From assembly GCA_947496355.1 (NCBI GenBank), contig CANMCO010000005.1, positions 349,167 through 413,166 on the forward strand: a stretch of 64,000 nt of DNA. The letters are read 5' to 3'. The translations under genes were made by a program, and so were the position numbers. The notes under the pieces are model-generated. The model saw only the letters and a list, made by a program, of their open reading frames with translations. It searched no databases and was not told the DNA's origin. Shown here piece by piece: positions 35,882 through 44,900 of this stretch (its first letter is position 1; every line of letters begins with the position of its first letter). This DNA comes from an uncultured Aquimarina sp. Its GTDB lineage: Bacteria; Bacteroidota; Bacteroidia; Flavobacteriales; Flavobacteriaceae.

Positions 35882-37111
35882 ATGCAAAAAAAGAAGTTAT
35901 ATATTCTAAGTTTTGGAGTTATCCTTATTGGAGTTCTATCTTATTTTGCTTTTTATCAGGCAAAACAAAACAATGCAAATGACTATATAGCTATTACACC
36001 AATTGCTATACATCAAAACGGAATGGAATTCATCGATTCTTCAGTATGCATAGAATGCCATAAGCAGATAGTCGAAGACCATTATAAAACTGCTCATTAT
36101 AACTCCTTTAAACTCGCAAATGAGAATACCATAAAAGGAAGCTTCAAAAAAAGTAGCAACCGTTTTAGGTTAAATCAAAACACAGTTTTTAATATGATTG
36201 CTCGTGACTCAGGTTTTTATCAGGAACCGATTATCGATAATCAGAAAACCCCTTTCTACAGTGCCAAAATGGACCTTGTGGTTGGATCAGGAACCAAAGG
36301 ACAATCCTACCTTATGTGGAACGACAATAACTTATTTCAACTACAAGCTTCCTATTTTACTCCAACCAACAGCTGGATCAATAGTCCAGGAGCTCCAGAT
36401 CAACTTGCACCAGCCAGACCTGTTATTGAGCGTTGCCTGGAATGCCATACTACATATGCTCAAAACATTTCAGACAAAAAAAACGGCAATCAATTTCATA
36501 GAAAAAATATTGTTTACGGTATTGATTGCCAACGTTGTCATGGTCCCGTAACTAAACACATAAGATATCACAAACAAAACCCTACGGAAAAAGCCGCTAA
36601 ACACATTTTAAAATACGGCTCCTTATCTAGGCAACAACGACTAGATGCTTGTGCATTGTGCCACTCAGGTTTACGAGTTAAAACTACCGAACGAGCTTTT
36701 ACATTTATGACTGGAGATTCCTTAAAAAAATTTTCTTTCCCAGATTATGATGAAACAAGTCTTGCTAATTTAGATGTTCATGGAAATCAATATGGATTAT
36801 TAAAAGCTAGCAAGTGCTTTCAACAAAGTCAGACTTTGGACTGTACCTCTTGCCACAATCCTCACAAAAATGAAAGAGGCGATTTTGCTGCATTTAATCA
36901 AAAATGCATTCAATGTCATACTACGATAAAGAATCCTGTAAATTGCTCTGGCAATAAAAATGAAGTTGAAAAAATGGGAAATAACTGTGTACAATGCCAC
37001 ATGCCCTTGGCAGACAGTAAAACCATGAAAATACAAATCCCGGAGAGTGATGAAATTTCTGTACAGGTGCGAACACACTTAATTGGGATATACAATCAAG
37101 TTAACAATTAG
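35882..37111 (+). CDS. Seven-CXXCH multiheme cytochrome c
   Basis: 409 residues. One N-terminal signal anchor (about 5-25, LYILSFGVILIGVLSYFAFY). Seven heme-binding motifs are seen in order: CIECH, CLECH, CQRCH, CALCH, CTSCH, CIQCH and CVQCH. The first part (CIECHKQIVEDHYKTAHYNS) resembles cytochrome c554-type and other multiheme electron carriers. It is periplasmic and tethered to the inner membrane. No reductase, oxidase or heme-ligation gene is adjacent, so its partner is not known. Confidence 0.9.
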   Translation: MQKKKLYILSFGVILIGVLSYFAFYQAKQNNANDYIAITPIAIHQNGMEFIDSSVCIECHKQIVEDHYKTAHYNSFKLANENTIKGSFKKSSNRFRLNQNTVFNMIARDSGFYQEPIIDNQKTPFYSAKMDLVVGSGTKGQSYLMWNDNNLFQLQASYFTPTNSWINSPGAPDQLAPARPVIERCLECHTTYAQNISDKKNGNQFHRKNIVYGIDCQRCHGPVTKHIRYHKQNPTEKAAKHILKYGSLSRQQRLDACALCHSGLRVKTTERAFTFMTGDSLKKFSFPDYDETSLANLDVHGNQYGLLKASKCFQQSQTLDCTSCHNPHKNERGDFAAFNQKCIQCHTTIKNPVNCSGNKNEVEKMGNNCVQCHMPLADSKTMKIQIPESDEISVQVRTHLIGIYNQVNN

Positions 37112-37116
37112 AAACA

Positions 37117-37479
37117 CTAGTCAAAAAAACTTCCTGCCCAATTTTCTGCCTCTTCTAATTCTTTAAAAAATGTAAAAGCTTCATTCCACAAAGGCTGTTC
37201 TTGCATTGCTCTTCTTATTTCTTCTGGATTCTCAGAAACTATAGCAAAACCAATCATATTTTTTAAAATCTTCCCTTTATAAACATTGAGATCTATATCA
37301 TGAGGAAACTTGCGATGTGTAATAAAAACAAATCTCCTACCAGCATAATAATCTTCTAAATATGATGTGATTTCACCTGCCGTTTCCATAGTAATAGCAG
37401 ACCCCTTATGCATTACCAAAATCGCATGAGATTCTTTAAAAGTTAAGGTGCAATATGGTAATTGAGTTTCTTTTATCAT
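37117..37479 (-). CDS. STAS/SEC14-like small cytoplasmic protein
   Basis: 120 residues without signal peptide. The pattern ITMETAGEITSYLEDYYAGRRFVFITHRKFPHDIDLNVYKG followed by IGFAIVSENPEEIRRAMQEQ is typical of short SpoIIAA-like (STAS/SEC14-like) proteins in Flavobacteria. Probably a binding or regulatory protein; ligand unknown. Convergent with the cytochrome gene, 5 bp between stops. Confidence 0.65.
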   Translation of the reverse strand: MIKETQLPYCTLTFKESHAILVMHKGSAITMETAGEITSYLEDYYAGRRFVFITHRKFPHDIDLNVYKGKILKNMIGFAIVSENPEEIRRAMQEQPLWNEAFTFFKELEEAENWAGSFFD

Positions 37480-37665
37480 CTTTACTATAGCCCTACAAAT
37501 ATAATGTTAATTTTTTTCTTACAACACTTTATCTGCTAATCTAGGATTTAAACATAAGTATTGTTTTATAACACTATAAATTAGATTATATTTCAACCAT
37601 TAATTCGTTCTTTAGTTTTGGTATCAAAAAATTAAATGACTCCATAGTCAAAACAAATATATTGA

Positions 37666-37699
37666 TTGTAAGCTTTGGGAAAATTATTGACTAATTTTG
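37666..37699 (+). promoter_or_regulatory. Bacteroidota promoter for trxA
   Basis: TTG at 37666-37668, 23 bp, TAATTTTG at 37692-37699, 43 bp ahead of the trxA ATG. Confidence 0.6.
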
Positions 37700-37741
37700 T
37701 GAATATTAAAATAAAATAAGAATTTTAAACAATAAATAACT

Positions 37742-38059
37742 ATGGCACTAGAAATAACAGATGCTACTTTTGATGAGGTAGTACTTAAAAGTGAGAAACC
37801 AGTATTAGTTGATTTTTGGGCGGCTTGGTGTGGTCCTTGTAGAATGGTAGGCCCTATCATTGAACAAATCAGTGAGGAATACAACGGCAAAGCCGTTGTT
37901 GGAAAAGTAGATGTTGATGCTAATCAAGAATTTGCTGCTAAATATGGTGTAAGAAACATCCCTACCGTTTTGGTTTTTCAAAATGGAGAAGTAGTAGGTC
38001 GCCAAGTAGGTGTATCTCCAAAAAATGTATACGCAGAAGCATTAGATTCTCTTTTGTAA
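37742..38059 (+). CDS. trxA: Thioredoxin
   Basis: 105 residues, the usual thioredoxin length. Active site WCGPC in DFWAAWCGPCRMVGPIIEQ (Cys32/Cys35 region), the cis-proline segment VRNIPTVLVF and QVGVSPKN at the C-terminus are all intact. Cytoplasmic protein-disulfide reductant. Single gene with its own promoter and a strong terminator before DUF58. Confidence 0.97.
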   Translation: MALEITDATFDEVVLKSEKPVLVDFWAAWCGPCRMVGPIIEQISEEYNGKAVVGKVDVDANQEFAAKYGVRNIPTVLVFQNGEVVGRQVGVSPKNVYAEALDSLL

Positions 38060-38083
38060 AAGATACTAAAGATAAAAAATAAG

Positions 38084-38116
38084 AAAAGGTTTGACGATTT
38101 GTCAAACCTTTTCTAT
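38084..38116 (+). terminator. trxA terminator
   Basis: Perfect 12-bp stem AAAAGGTTTGAC/GTCAAACCTTTT with loop GATTT, followed by CTATTTTC; symmetrical A and T ends allow action on both strands. Confidence 0.88.
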
Positions 38117-38136
38117 TTTCACAGAAATCTGTTCTT

Positions 38137-39066
38137 ATGGATATTCAAAAAGAAATAAATAAAACTGGTGGATTTACCAACCTTGAACTCTTAGCCAAAC
38201 AGGTTGTAGAGGGTTTTATTTCTGGTATGCATAAGAGTCCTTTTCATGGTTTTTCTGCAGAATTTGCAGAGCATAAAGTTTACAACAATGGCGAAAGCAC
38301 CAAACATATTGACTGGAAACTTTTTGCAAAAACCGACAAACTTTTTACCAAACGTTACGAAGAAGAAACCAATCTAAGGTGTCATATTATTATCGATAGT
38401 TCTTCTTCTATGCATTATCCAAAGGTAAAAGAACATCATTTAGGCTCATTAAATAAAATTAGTTTTTCTGTTTTGGCCACAGCATGTTTGATGAATATTT
38501 TAAAAAAACAACGAGATGCTATCGGCCTAAGTATTTACAGCGACAAGTATGACTATTATGCTCCAGAAAAAGGAAGCGAGAGACATCATCAAATGCTGCT
38601 CAATAAACTAAATGAAACGATTACAAACGTATCCAGAAATAAGAATACAGAAACTTTTAAGTTTCTACATTTAATTGCCGAAAAGATTCATCGTAGATCA
38701 TTAATTTTTTTATTCACCGATATGCTACAGGCTACTTCTAGTCCCGAAAAACTATTCGAGGCTTTAAGGCACCTTAAGTACAATAAACATGAAGTTATTC
38801 TTTTTCATACTTTTGATAGTGAAAAAGAACTTAATTTTGATTTCAGTAACCGTCCTACTCGATTTATTGATGTAGAAACAGGTGAACACATTAATTTATA
38901 CGCTGATAATATTAAGGATAACTACCAAAAAGCTGTTTCTTCATACTTTTATGATTTAAAAATGAAATGTGCTCAATACGGTATAAAGTATGTAGAAGCA
39001 GATACAACGAAAGATTTTGATAAAATACTAACAACATATTTAGTTGAAAGACAGAAATTTACTTGA
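38137..39066 (+). CDS. DUF58 protein with vWA-like domain
   Basis: 309 residues. YNNGESTKHIDWKLFAKTDKLFTKRYEEET is the DUF58 signature, followed by a vWA-like core with the MIDAS-type start HIIIDSSSSMHYP (DxSxS) and SLIFLFTDM. In Bacteroidota this protein normally works with a MoxR AAA+ ATPase and Bat proteins; those are not adjacent here. Cytoplasmic. Begins 77 bp after trxA, separated by a terminator. Confidence 0.9.
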   Translation: MDIQKEINKTGGFTNLELLAKQVVEGFISGMHKSPFHGFSAEFAEHKVYNNGESTKHIDWKLFAKTDKLFTKRYEEETNLRCHIIIDSSSSMHYPKVKEHHLGSLNKISFSVLATACLMNILKKQRDAIGLSIYSDKYDYYAPEKGSERHHQMLLNKLNETITNVSRNKNTETFKFLHLIAEKIHRRSLIFLFTDMLQATSSPEKLFEALRHLKYNKHEVILFHTFDSEKELNFDFSNRPTRFIDVETGEHINLYADNIKDNYQKAVSSYFYDLKMKCAQYGIKYVEADTTKDFDKILTTYLVERQKFT

Positions 39067-39104
39067 TTTTAGAAAAACAAAGTCAAAAAAAACAAAAAAA
39101 ACAT

Positions 39105-39134
39105 TTGCGGGTAATAAAATGAGGTGTATATTTG
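39105..39134 (+). promoter_or_regulatory. tRNA-Asp promoter
   Basis: TTG at 39105-39107, 19 bp, then TATATTTG at 39127-39134: the clearest Bacteroidota promoter in the window, 18 bp ahead of the tRNA 5' end. Confidence 0.8.
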
Positions 39135-39152
39135 CATCCGCAATAAGGCCTT

Positions 39153-39226
39153 GGTCTGGTAGTTCAGTTGGTTAGAATACCTGCCTGTCACGCAGGGGGT
39201 CGCGGGTTCGAGTCCCGTCCAGACCG
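39153..39226 (+). tRNA. tRNA-Asp (anticodon GTC)
   Basis: 74 nt from GGTCTGG to the discriminator G. The acceptor arms GGTCTGG/CCAGACC pair perfectly; the anticodon stem CCTGC/GCAGG holds loop CTGTCAC with GTC at 39187-39189; the T arm has GGTTCGAGTCC. CCA is not encoded. No integrase or insertion is seen at its 3' end. Confidence 0.97.
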
Positions 39227-39236
39227 CAAAATTGCT

Positions 39237-39267
39237 AAAGCTTCAATCACCGTTGAAGCTTTTTTTG
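39237..39267 (+). terminator. tRNA-Asp terminator
   Basis: AAAGCTTCAA/TTGAAGCTTT, 6-nt loop, seven-T run, 10 bp after the tRNA. Confidence 0.88.
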
Positions 39268-39285
39268 GCAATTAAAAATGTTGTG

Positions 39286-39368
39286 TTGTCTCACGCCTAG
39301 CGTGAGTGGTTTAGTAGTAAACCGATGAGAAGCTTTTCCATATAAACTTGGAGAGGCTTTTTTTAGTT
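39286..39368. other. Hairpin cluster between tRNA-Asp and DUF456
   Basis: Three stems in a row: CTCACG/CGTGAG, GGTTTA/TAAACC, and AAGCTTTTCC/GGAGAGGCTT with a T-run. The last can end either the tRNA read-through or, on the other strand, the DUF456 transcript. No ORF. Confidence 0.5.
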
Positions 39369-39381
39369 TTGGGAATAATCA

Positions 39382-39882
39382 TTAAAATATCTTACCCCAG
39401 TGATCCCAAATTTCACTAATAAATAAAATCAAAAAGGCTATCGAAACAATAAACTTGATAAATGTGCCTGCCAGAAAACCAATAAAAGAACCAAAAGCAG
39501 CTTTTAATGCTCTAGAAGAATCACTACTGTCTCTAATAAATTCACCAATAAACGCTCCTGCAAATGGGCCTATAATAATTCCAAATGGCCCCATAAATAT
39601 AATTCCCACTATAAGTCCAAGAGAACTACCTATCATTCCATATTTTGTTCCTCCAAACTTTTTCGTCCCTAGCGCCGGGACAATATAATCGAGTATCCAT
39701 ACCACTATTGATATCGCCAAAGTAATACCCAAAAAAGTCCAATTTTGTGGAACTGCATCAGTCAAATGAAGAATCAATAGACCTATCCATGCAGTAAAAG
39801 GCCCAGGCAACACAGGAAGAAAACTCCCAATAACACCTAAAAGACAAAATAAAAAACCAATTATGATTAATGCTATATCCAT
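39382..39882 (-). CDS. DUF456 membrane protein
   Basis: 166 residues, about four hydrophobic segments. FLFCLLGVIGSFLPVLPGPFTAWIGLL at the N-terminus and the Gly-rich GIIFMGPFGIIIGPFAGAFIGEFI in the middle are diagnostic of DUF456, a family of small inner-membrane proteins of unknown role. The repeated PxxGxxxGPxxGA motif suggests tightly packed helices. Single gene. Confidence 0.92.
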   Translation of the reverse strand: MDIALIIIGFLFCLLGVIGSFLPVLPGPFTAWIGLLILHLTDAVPQNWTFLGITLAISIVVWILDYIVPALGTKKFGGTKYGMIGSSLGLIVGIIFMGPFGIIIGPFAGAFIGEFIRDSSDSSRALKAAFGSFIGFLAGTFIKFIVSIAFLILFISEIWDHWGKIF

Positions 39883-40077
39883 ATTCTTTTGCTTATATGA
39901 CGATAATGCTTCTGATTTGTTACGCGAATATCAAATAATCAACCTCACCCCTTACTTTGCACTTCAAAAGAAGGGGAAAGATTAACAGACAACCAATAAC
40001 ATCGGTTTTTTATACCTAAAACATTGATTTATTTTATTGAGTTTCTAATACTCTTATCGGTAAAACCTTGTTTTTGT

Positions 40078-40093
40078 AACTAAAAAATTAGTT
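40078..40093. promoter_or_regulatory. BlaI-type operator 1, AACTA-N6-TAGTT
   Basis: First of three sites with the same half-sites AACTA...TAGTT and the same 6-bp spacer upstream of the BlaI-family gene. Confidence 0.7.
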
Positions 40094-40095
40094 AA

Positions 40096-40111
40096 AACTA
40101 AATATTTAGTT
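40096..40111. promoter_or_regulatory. BlaI-type operator 2, AACTA-N6-TAGTT
   Basis: A fully palindromic 16-bp site, centred 18 bp from operator 1. Its last base is the first base of the -7 element TATATTTG (40111-40118). Confidence 0.75.
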
Positions 40112-40118
40112 ATATTTG
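40111..40118 (+). promoter_or_regulatory. -7 element (TATATTTG) of the blaI-like promoter
   Basis: Exact TAnnTTTG match flanked by operators 2 and 3, 36 bp ahead of the ATG. Confidence 0.65.
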
Positions 40119-40127
40119 CTCCCACAG

Positions 40128-40143
40128 AACTAAAAAAATAGTT
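40128..40143. promoter_or_regulatory. BlaI-type operator 3, AACTA-N6-TAGTT
   Basis: Third site, spacer all A, centred 32 bp from operator 2 and placed at or just after the expected transcription start. Confidence 0.7.
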
Positions 40144-40154
40144 TTTTTAATTAC

Positions 40155-40514
40155 ATGAAACAACTTACCAAAGCCGAAGAAGAAGTAATGCAACTGTTAT
40201 GGCAACAAGAAGAGGCCAATGTGGCATCAATCATTGAGCAAATGCCAGAACCCAAGCCTGCATATAATACTATTTCTACAATCATAAGAATTTTAGAAAA
40301 TAAACAATTTGTATCTCATCGAAAGAAAGGTAAAGGATATATCTATTTTCCAATAGTAAAAAAGGAGGATTACAGCAGTCAATCTTTAAATAAGTTGATG
40401 AATAACTATTTTAATGGATCTTTTAGAAACATGGTTTCCTTTTTTGTAAAAAAGAACGATATGGATATTAAAGATCTAGAACAAATTTTAAAAGAACTTG
40501 ATAAAGAAAACTAA
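40155..40514 (+). CDS. BlaI/MecI/CopY family repressor
   Basis: 119 residues. The winged-helix part is typical: LTKAEEEVMQLLWQQEEANVASIIEQM, then PAYNTISTIIRILENKQFVSHRKKGKGYIYFP (recognition helix and wing), followed by a dimerisation helix (NKLMNNYF..SFRNMVSFFVKK). It should repress its own operon, given three AACTA-N6-TAGTT sites in its promoter. The next gene, 5 bp downstream, is an M56 (BlaR1-like) metallopeptidase that would relieve repression by cleaving it; that mechanism is known from BlaR1/MecR1. Confidence 0.92.
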   Translation: MKQLTKAEEEVMQLLWQQEEANVASIIEQMPEPKPAYNTISTIIRILENKQFVSHRKKGKGYIYFPIVKKEDYSSQSLNKLMNNYFNGSFRNMVSFFVKKNDMDIKDLEQILKELDKEN

Positions 40515-40519
40515 TTATT

Positions 40520-41869
40520 ATGCTCCACTACCTACTACAAACTCTTGCTTTTCAAGTGTTATTTTTAGCGCTTTATGACGTGTTTCATAAAAAAGATACA
40601 TTTTTTGCCTGGAACAGATTATACCTTATCATCACACCAATCTTATCATTGGTATTTCCCTTTATAAAAATTCCAGCCTTAAGCTCTCCTACACCTCAGG
40701 GATATATTACCCAATTAGAAAGAGTAATAACAATCTCTTCAGAAAATCTTACAGTTCTTGGTACAACCGGACCGGAGCAAAATCCAACAAACTGGTGGAT
40801 CATACTTTATTACGTAGGTGCTGCAATTAGTTTAGTCTTATTAATAATGAAGTTTTATAAGCTTAACATTTTGACCAGCTTTTCTTTTACATCTAATGTT
40901 AGCAATAAAAAAGTAGTTTCACTCCCAAACAGTAACCAAGCATTTTCTTTTTGGAACACTATTTACTTAGGCGAGAGACTTAATGAAGAAGAAAAAAAGC
41001 AAATCCTAGTTCATGAGATGGTACATGTGGAACAAAAACATTCATTGGATCAAATATGTTTTGAAATCCTTAAAATAGTACTGTGGTGGAATCCGATGAT
41101 TTACATTTATCAATCAAGAATAACCGTATTACATGAATACTTGGCCGATGAAGCAGTTATATCTACTATAGATAAGAGGAATTATATAGAACAATTACTG
41201 AATGCGACTTTTCAAACTCAGGAAATCACATTTGTCAATCAATTTTTTAATCAATCATTAATCAAAAAACGAATCGTTATGTTACAAAAATCCAAATCTA
41301 AAACAATTGCCAGGTTTAAGTACCTACTTTTAATTCCGGCAATAACAGGGGTACTTACATACACCTCTTGTAGCCAATCTACTTCTAATACTGAAGAAGT
41401 TGACGTAGTCGAAACTGATACTCAAAAAGCAACAAAACGTGCTATCGAGTTAGCTAAAATGGCAGAAAATGCAGAATCAGAATGCCCAAATCAAAACTCT
41501 GAATACGACAAGAAACTTGATAACTATCTAGAAATAACCTCTGGTAAAAATGCTGAAGTAATTCTGCATATGGTATCAACAGAAACTGAAAAAGAGATTA
41601 GAACCGTTCACTTAACTAGAAATCAAATCTATAAAATCAGACATATACCAGAGGGGCATTATAGATTAGATATTGAGTACGGAGAAGAATATTATGAAAA
41701 AACAGTAGACGGAGTATGTAAGGCTCTTTTTAAGAATGAAAAAATAAAGGAAACGGGAGATCAAATTCTTGATTATACAACAGTTACAACTGAAAAAGGT
41801 TTAAATGTTCCTTCGTATAGACTAACTGTAGATTTAAATGACGAAGATTATGATGATCACGATCACTAA
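40520..41869 (+). CDS. BlaR1-like M56 membrane metallopeptidase
   Basis: 449 residues. N-terminal membrane helices (about 1-30, 35-55, 90-115), zinc motif HEMVH in ILVHEMVHVEQKHSLDQ (about 171-180), and downstream Glu in LHEYLADEAVI, as in M56 peptidases. A fourth helix (about 270-290, LLIPAITGVLTYTSC) leads to a periplasmic part of about 160 residues, which is not a penicillin-binding domain; it holds a coiled helix and a beta-rich segment and ends in an acidic/His tail (DEDYDDHDH). The sensor signal is therefore not obviously a beta-lactam. Cotranscribed with the BlaI-like repressor. Confidence 0.88.
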   Translation: MLHYLLQTLAFQVLFLALYDVFHKKDTFFAWNRLYLIITPILSLVFPFIKIPALSSPTPQGYITQLERVITISSENLTVLGTTGPEQNPTNWWIILYYVGAAISLVLLIMKFYKLNILTSFSFTSNVSNKKVVSLPNSNQAFSFWNTIYLGERLNEEEKKQILVHEMVHVEQKHSLDQICFEILKIVLWWNPMIYIYQSRITVLHEYLADEAVISTIDKRNYIEQLLNATFQTQEITFVNQFFNQSLIKKRIVMLQKSKSKTIARFKYLLLIPAITGVLTYTSCSQSTSNTEEVDVVETDTQKATKRAIELAKMAENAESECPNQNSEYDKKLDNYLEITSGKNAEVILHMVSTETEKEIRTVHLTRNQIYKIRHIPEGHYRLDIEYGEEYYEKTVDGVCKALFKNEKIKETGDQILDYTTVTTEKGLNVPSYRLTVDLNDEDYDDHDH

Positions 41870-41910
41870 AGCGATCCATCTTAATTTATAAATAGTAGTT
41901 ATAGTTAAAT

Positions 41911-41944
41911 AAAAAAGGTTACCCGAAATGGGTAACCTTTTTTT
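41911..41944. terminator. Bidirectional terminator
   Basis: Perfect 14-bp stem AAAAAAGGTTACCC/GGGTAACCTTTTTT with loop GAAAT between the convergent M56 and DUF5060 genes. Confidence 0.92.
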
Positions 41945-41962
41945 AAAAATCTACACTTGTTA

Positions 41963-44900
41963 TTATTGTTTTATGATCTTTCTTGTAGACATAACTTTGT
42001 TGGTTTTATTTTGCTCAAAAACGTTCAAAATATAATACCCAGAAGGTAAATCATACATATCTATCCAATTTTGGCCTTCTTTTATAATTACTTCCTTTTG
42101 TAACATACCTGTAGAGTTAAATATTTTAACTCTTGAACCAATAGATGCTCCAGAAACGCTAACTCTATCTGTTATAGGATTAGGAAATACTGAAATATTA
42201 CTATTGTCACTTACCAGACTTTGCTGTCTAGCGCTGGTATAAGTAATAACTAATTGAGGAGGTTTGTTGATTCCATTCTCTTTAGATGCAAATGCAAAGT
42301 CGTTTCCTGAAGTCATTCTTAATATAAGCGATAACTTGTTGCCAGATACCGCTACTGCATTCAGGTTTATTGTTTTTGCATTCCCTATTGCATAAGTATT
42401 ATTCAAACTTCCTAATAAATTTCCTACAGAAGGCTTATTTCCATTAGCTAAATCGTTTTCAGTCCAATTATTAGAAGTTCCTCTATGCACTGTAAGATTA
42501 CCATTGCCTGGGTCTGAATTTACGGTGAATTTTAGCTGTGCATTAGTAATAGTCCCATTAATAGACGAAAGATCAAACATTAGATATCCAGTTCTCTTAC
42601 TCTGCTCTACTCGAACAATATCACTATTAAATCTAGTTGCTCCTTGTAAATAGGCATCATGAATTGGAGAAAGTGTTATTGTTTGTTCTACAGGAGCGGC
42701 TACTATAGTAGTACTAACTTTATCTACATTAAATAGATAACCTGCCCCTCCTTTATATAATAATCTTAGGGCTTTCTCTCCTTTGGTTAATGAAACATCT
42801 ACAGAATATTTCTTATAATTATGCCATTGCCCTGTTACAGGAAGTGTTATAGAACCTACAGTGTTACCCGCTTCAATGATATCTACACTTCCACCTACTC
42901 CTGCGCTAGAAGCATAAAAATCGAAAGTATACATTCCGTTGGAAGCTATATTGACATTATACTCTGTATAATCTCCATTTTTAATATACCCCAAATTCTG
43001 ATTTGTAGTACCCGGTGTATTTTCGATACGTATACTTCCTGATTTTGAATCAAAACTCTCTGCTTCAAAGGCCCCGGGAATATCAATTGTACCTGTTGGT
43101 GGAGGTGTATTTCCTTCTATTTGAATATTTATTGCTGTAGAAGTAGTAACTGCACCATCATTATCTGTAGCCTTTGCAGTGATTGCATAACTTCCCACAT
43201 TAGCAATAGTTGTAGAAGTTTGATAAGGTGCCTGTTGCTCTGTTGCCACTAAATTACCATTTACGTAAAACTCAACTTTTGCAATTGTTCCGTCTGTATC
43301 TGATGCATTTGCACTTAGAGAAATTGTTTCCCCTTCTTGAAAAGTTGTTCCATTAGATGGTGAGGTAACGTTTACTTGAGGTGCGCTATTTTGGTCTCCA
43401 CAATCTACTAGCACCTCAGCAGGGCCATTCCCGCTTGGTTTGGTATAGGTTTTAGATAATACAAATTTATCCATTTCAAACCCATCTTCTCTCATAGAAA
43501 ATGAAATCGTATGAACGCCTGCGCTTGGAACATTAATAAATATTTTCTGAGCTTCACCACAGTGGTTAGCAGCTGTGCGTTGCTTACTCTCCCAAGTCCA
43601 TTGATTTTTGCCAGCACACCATTGCATTCTCTGACCAGATGCTGGCCAAGTCCCATCTATTCCTACATGTACTCCATTATCTTCAGAACCCATAGAATGA
43701 GCCCTTACCCAAACAAAATACTTACCAGGTGTTGTAAACTTCACTTTGTAGTTAATTATTGCCAATTGACCTGCTGTATTGGAAAAATTTTCTCCATTAA
43801 TCAATGGATCACCGTGCGTCACTCTTGTATCAGGTAATATTTCTAAATATCCCCCGTCACTTGCTCCATTAGAGTGATCTGGATCTGGGTCAGGTGTGGG
43901 TGTTGATCCACTACCATTAAGCACATACCATTTTCTTTTATCACTTTTAGATTGGCTTTCAAAATGTTCTGCTTCAACAGCAACAACTCCATTTTGCTCA
44001 AGAGCAACACAATCACCATCACCGCCGCCGTCTCCGCCACCATTTCCGTTCTTCTTTCTAATCAAAGCAACCCAATCATTATTATCTGGTGCCACCAAAT
44101 TACCGTCCAAAGTAGTTTTTGCAGTAAGATTACCCCCTGATCTTGGGTTATACCATTGTACATCATACTTGTCATTTCCTGAAGGCAAGTTTAACCCTGT
44201 AGATCCTCCATTTGGTCTATACACAGCATACACATCACCAGTTTTGGCCAACACATAATCATTACCATCTGACGTCACTCCATCAGAAGATATCATATCG
44301 GTTAAACTTCCTAATAAATTATCATTAAAAAACTGTAATGCTCTAGCTGCATCAGAATATTTACCATCTCTGGACCTATGATTTTGAGCAGATAGATCAG
44401 TTTCACCGGTTTGATATCCATAATAATACTCTACACCTGTTCCACCAGCCATGAGTGTACCCCAAAGTACTTTATGCCTAACCAGTTTGTCTTCTTTACC
44501 ATCTTGATCCACACCAATATTAGCACTTCCTTGCTCATCATTGGCCACTACCCATTTCTTACCAGCGTTACGGGATTTTTCTAACCATCTTTTTACATCA
44601 TCATGTACTTTATTTTTGTCGGTTTGTACAGAGGCACCTGTAAGTTCTGAGTTATTACCTAACAATGGGTTGTATCGTTGATCTTGTTGTCCCGGATAGG
44701 TATGAATTACTATGTGATGATCATATGGATCCATTTGTTTGATATATGCGGCGGTAGATTTCACCACATTATCAGGAATAGTAGTTTCTTCTGAAAGATT
44801 CCAGTTTAAGGCTAAATGATGCCCGAAACGCGCTATCAGTTCGCGATAGTATAATTTTCTCTGTCTTCCAAAACCATTATTGTCCATGATATTGTCATTC

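Noticed and set aside
39153..39267. tRNA-Asp as an integration site
   Set aside because: No integrase, no duplicated tRNA 3' end and no change of gene type downstream.
43511..44258. Plus-strand ORFs opposite the DUF5060 gene
   Set aside because: They mirror the codons of the long minus-strand gene and have Cys/Ser/Thr-rich products without any motif.
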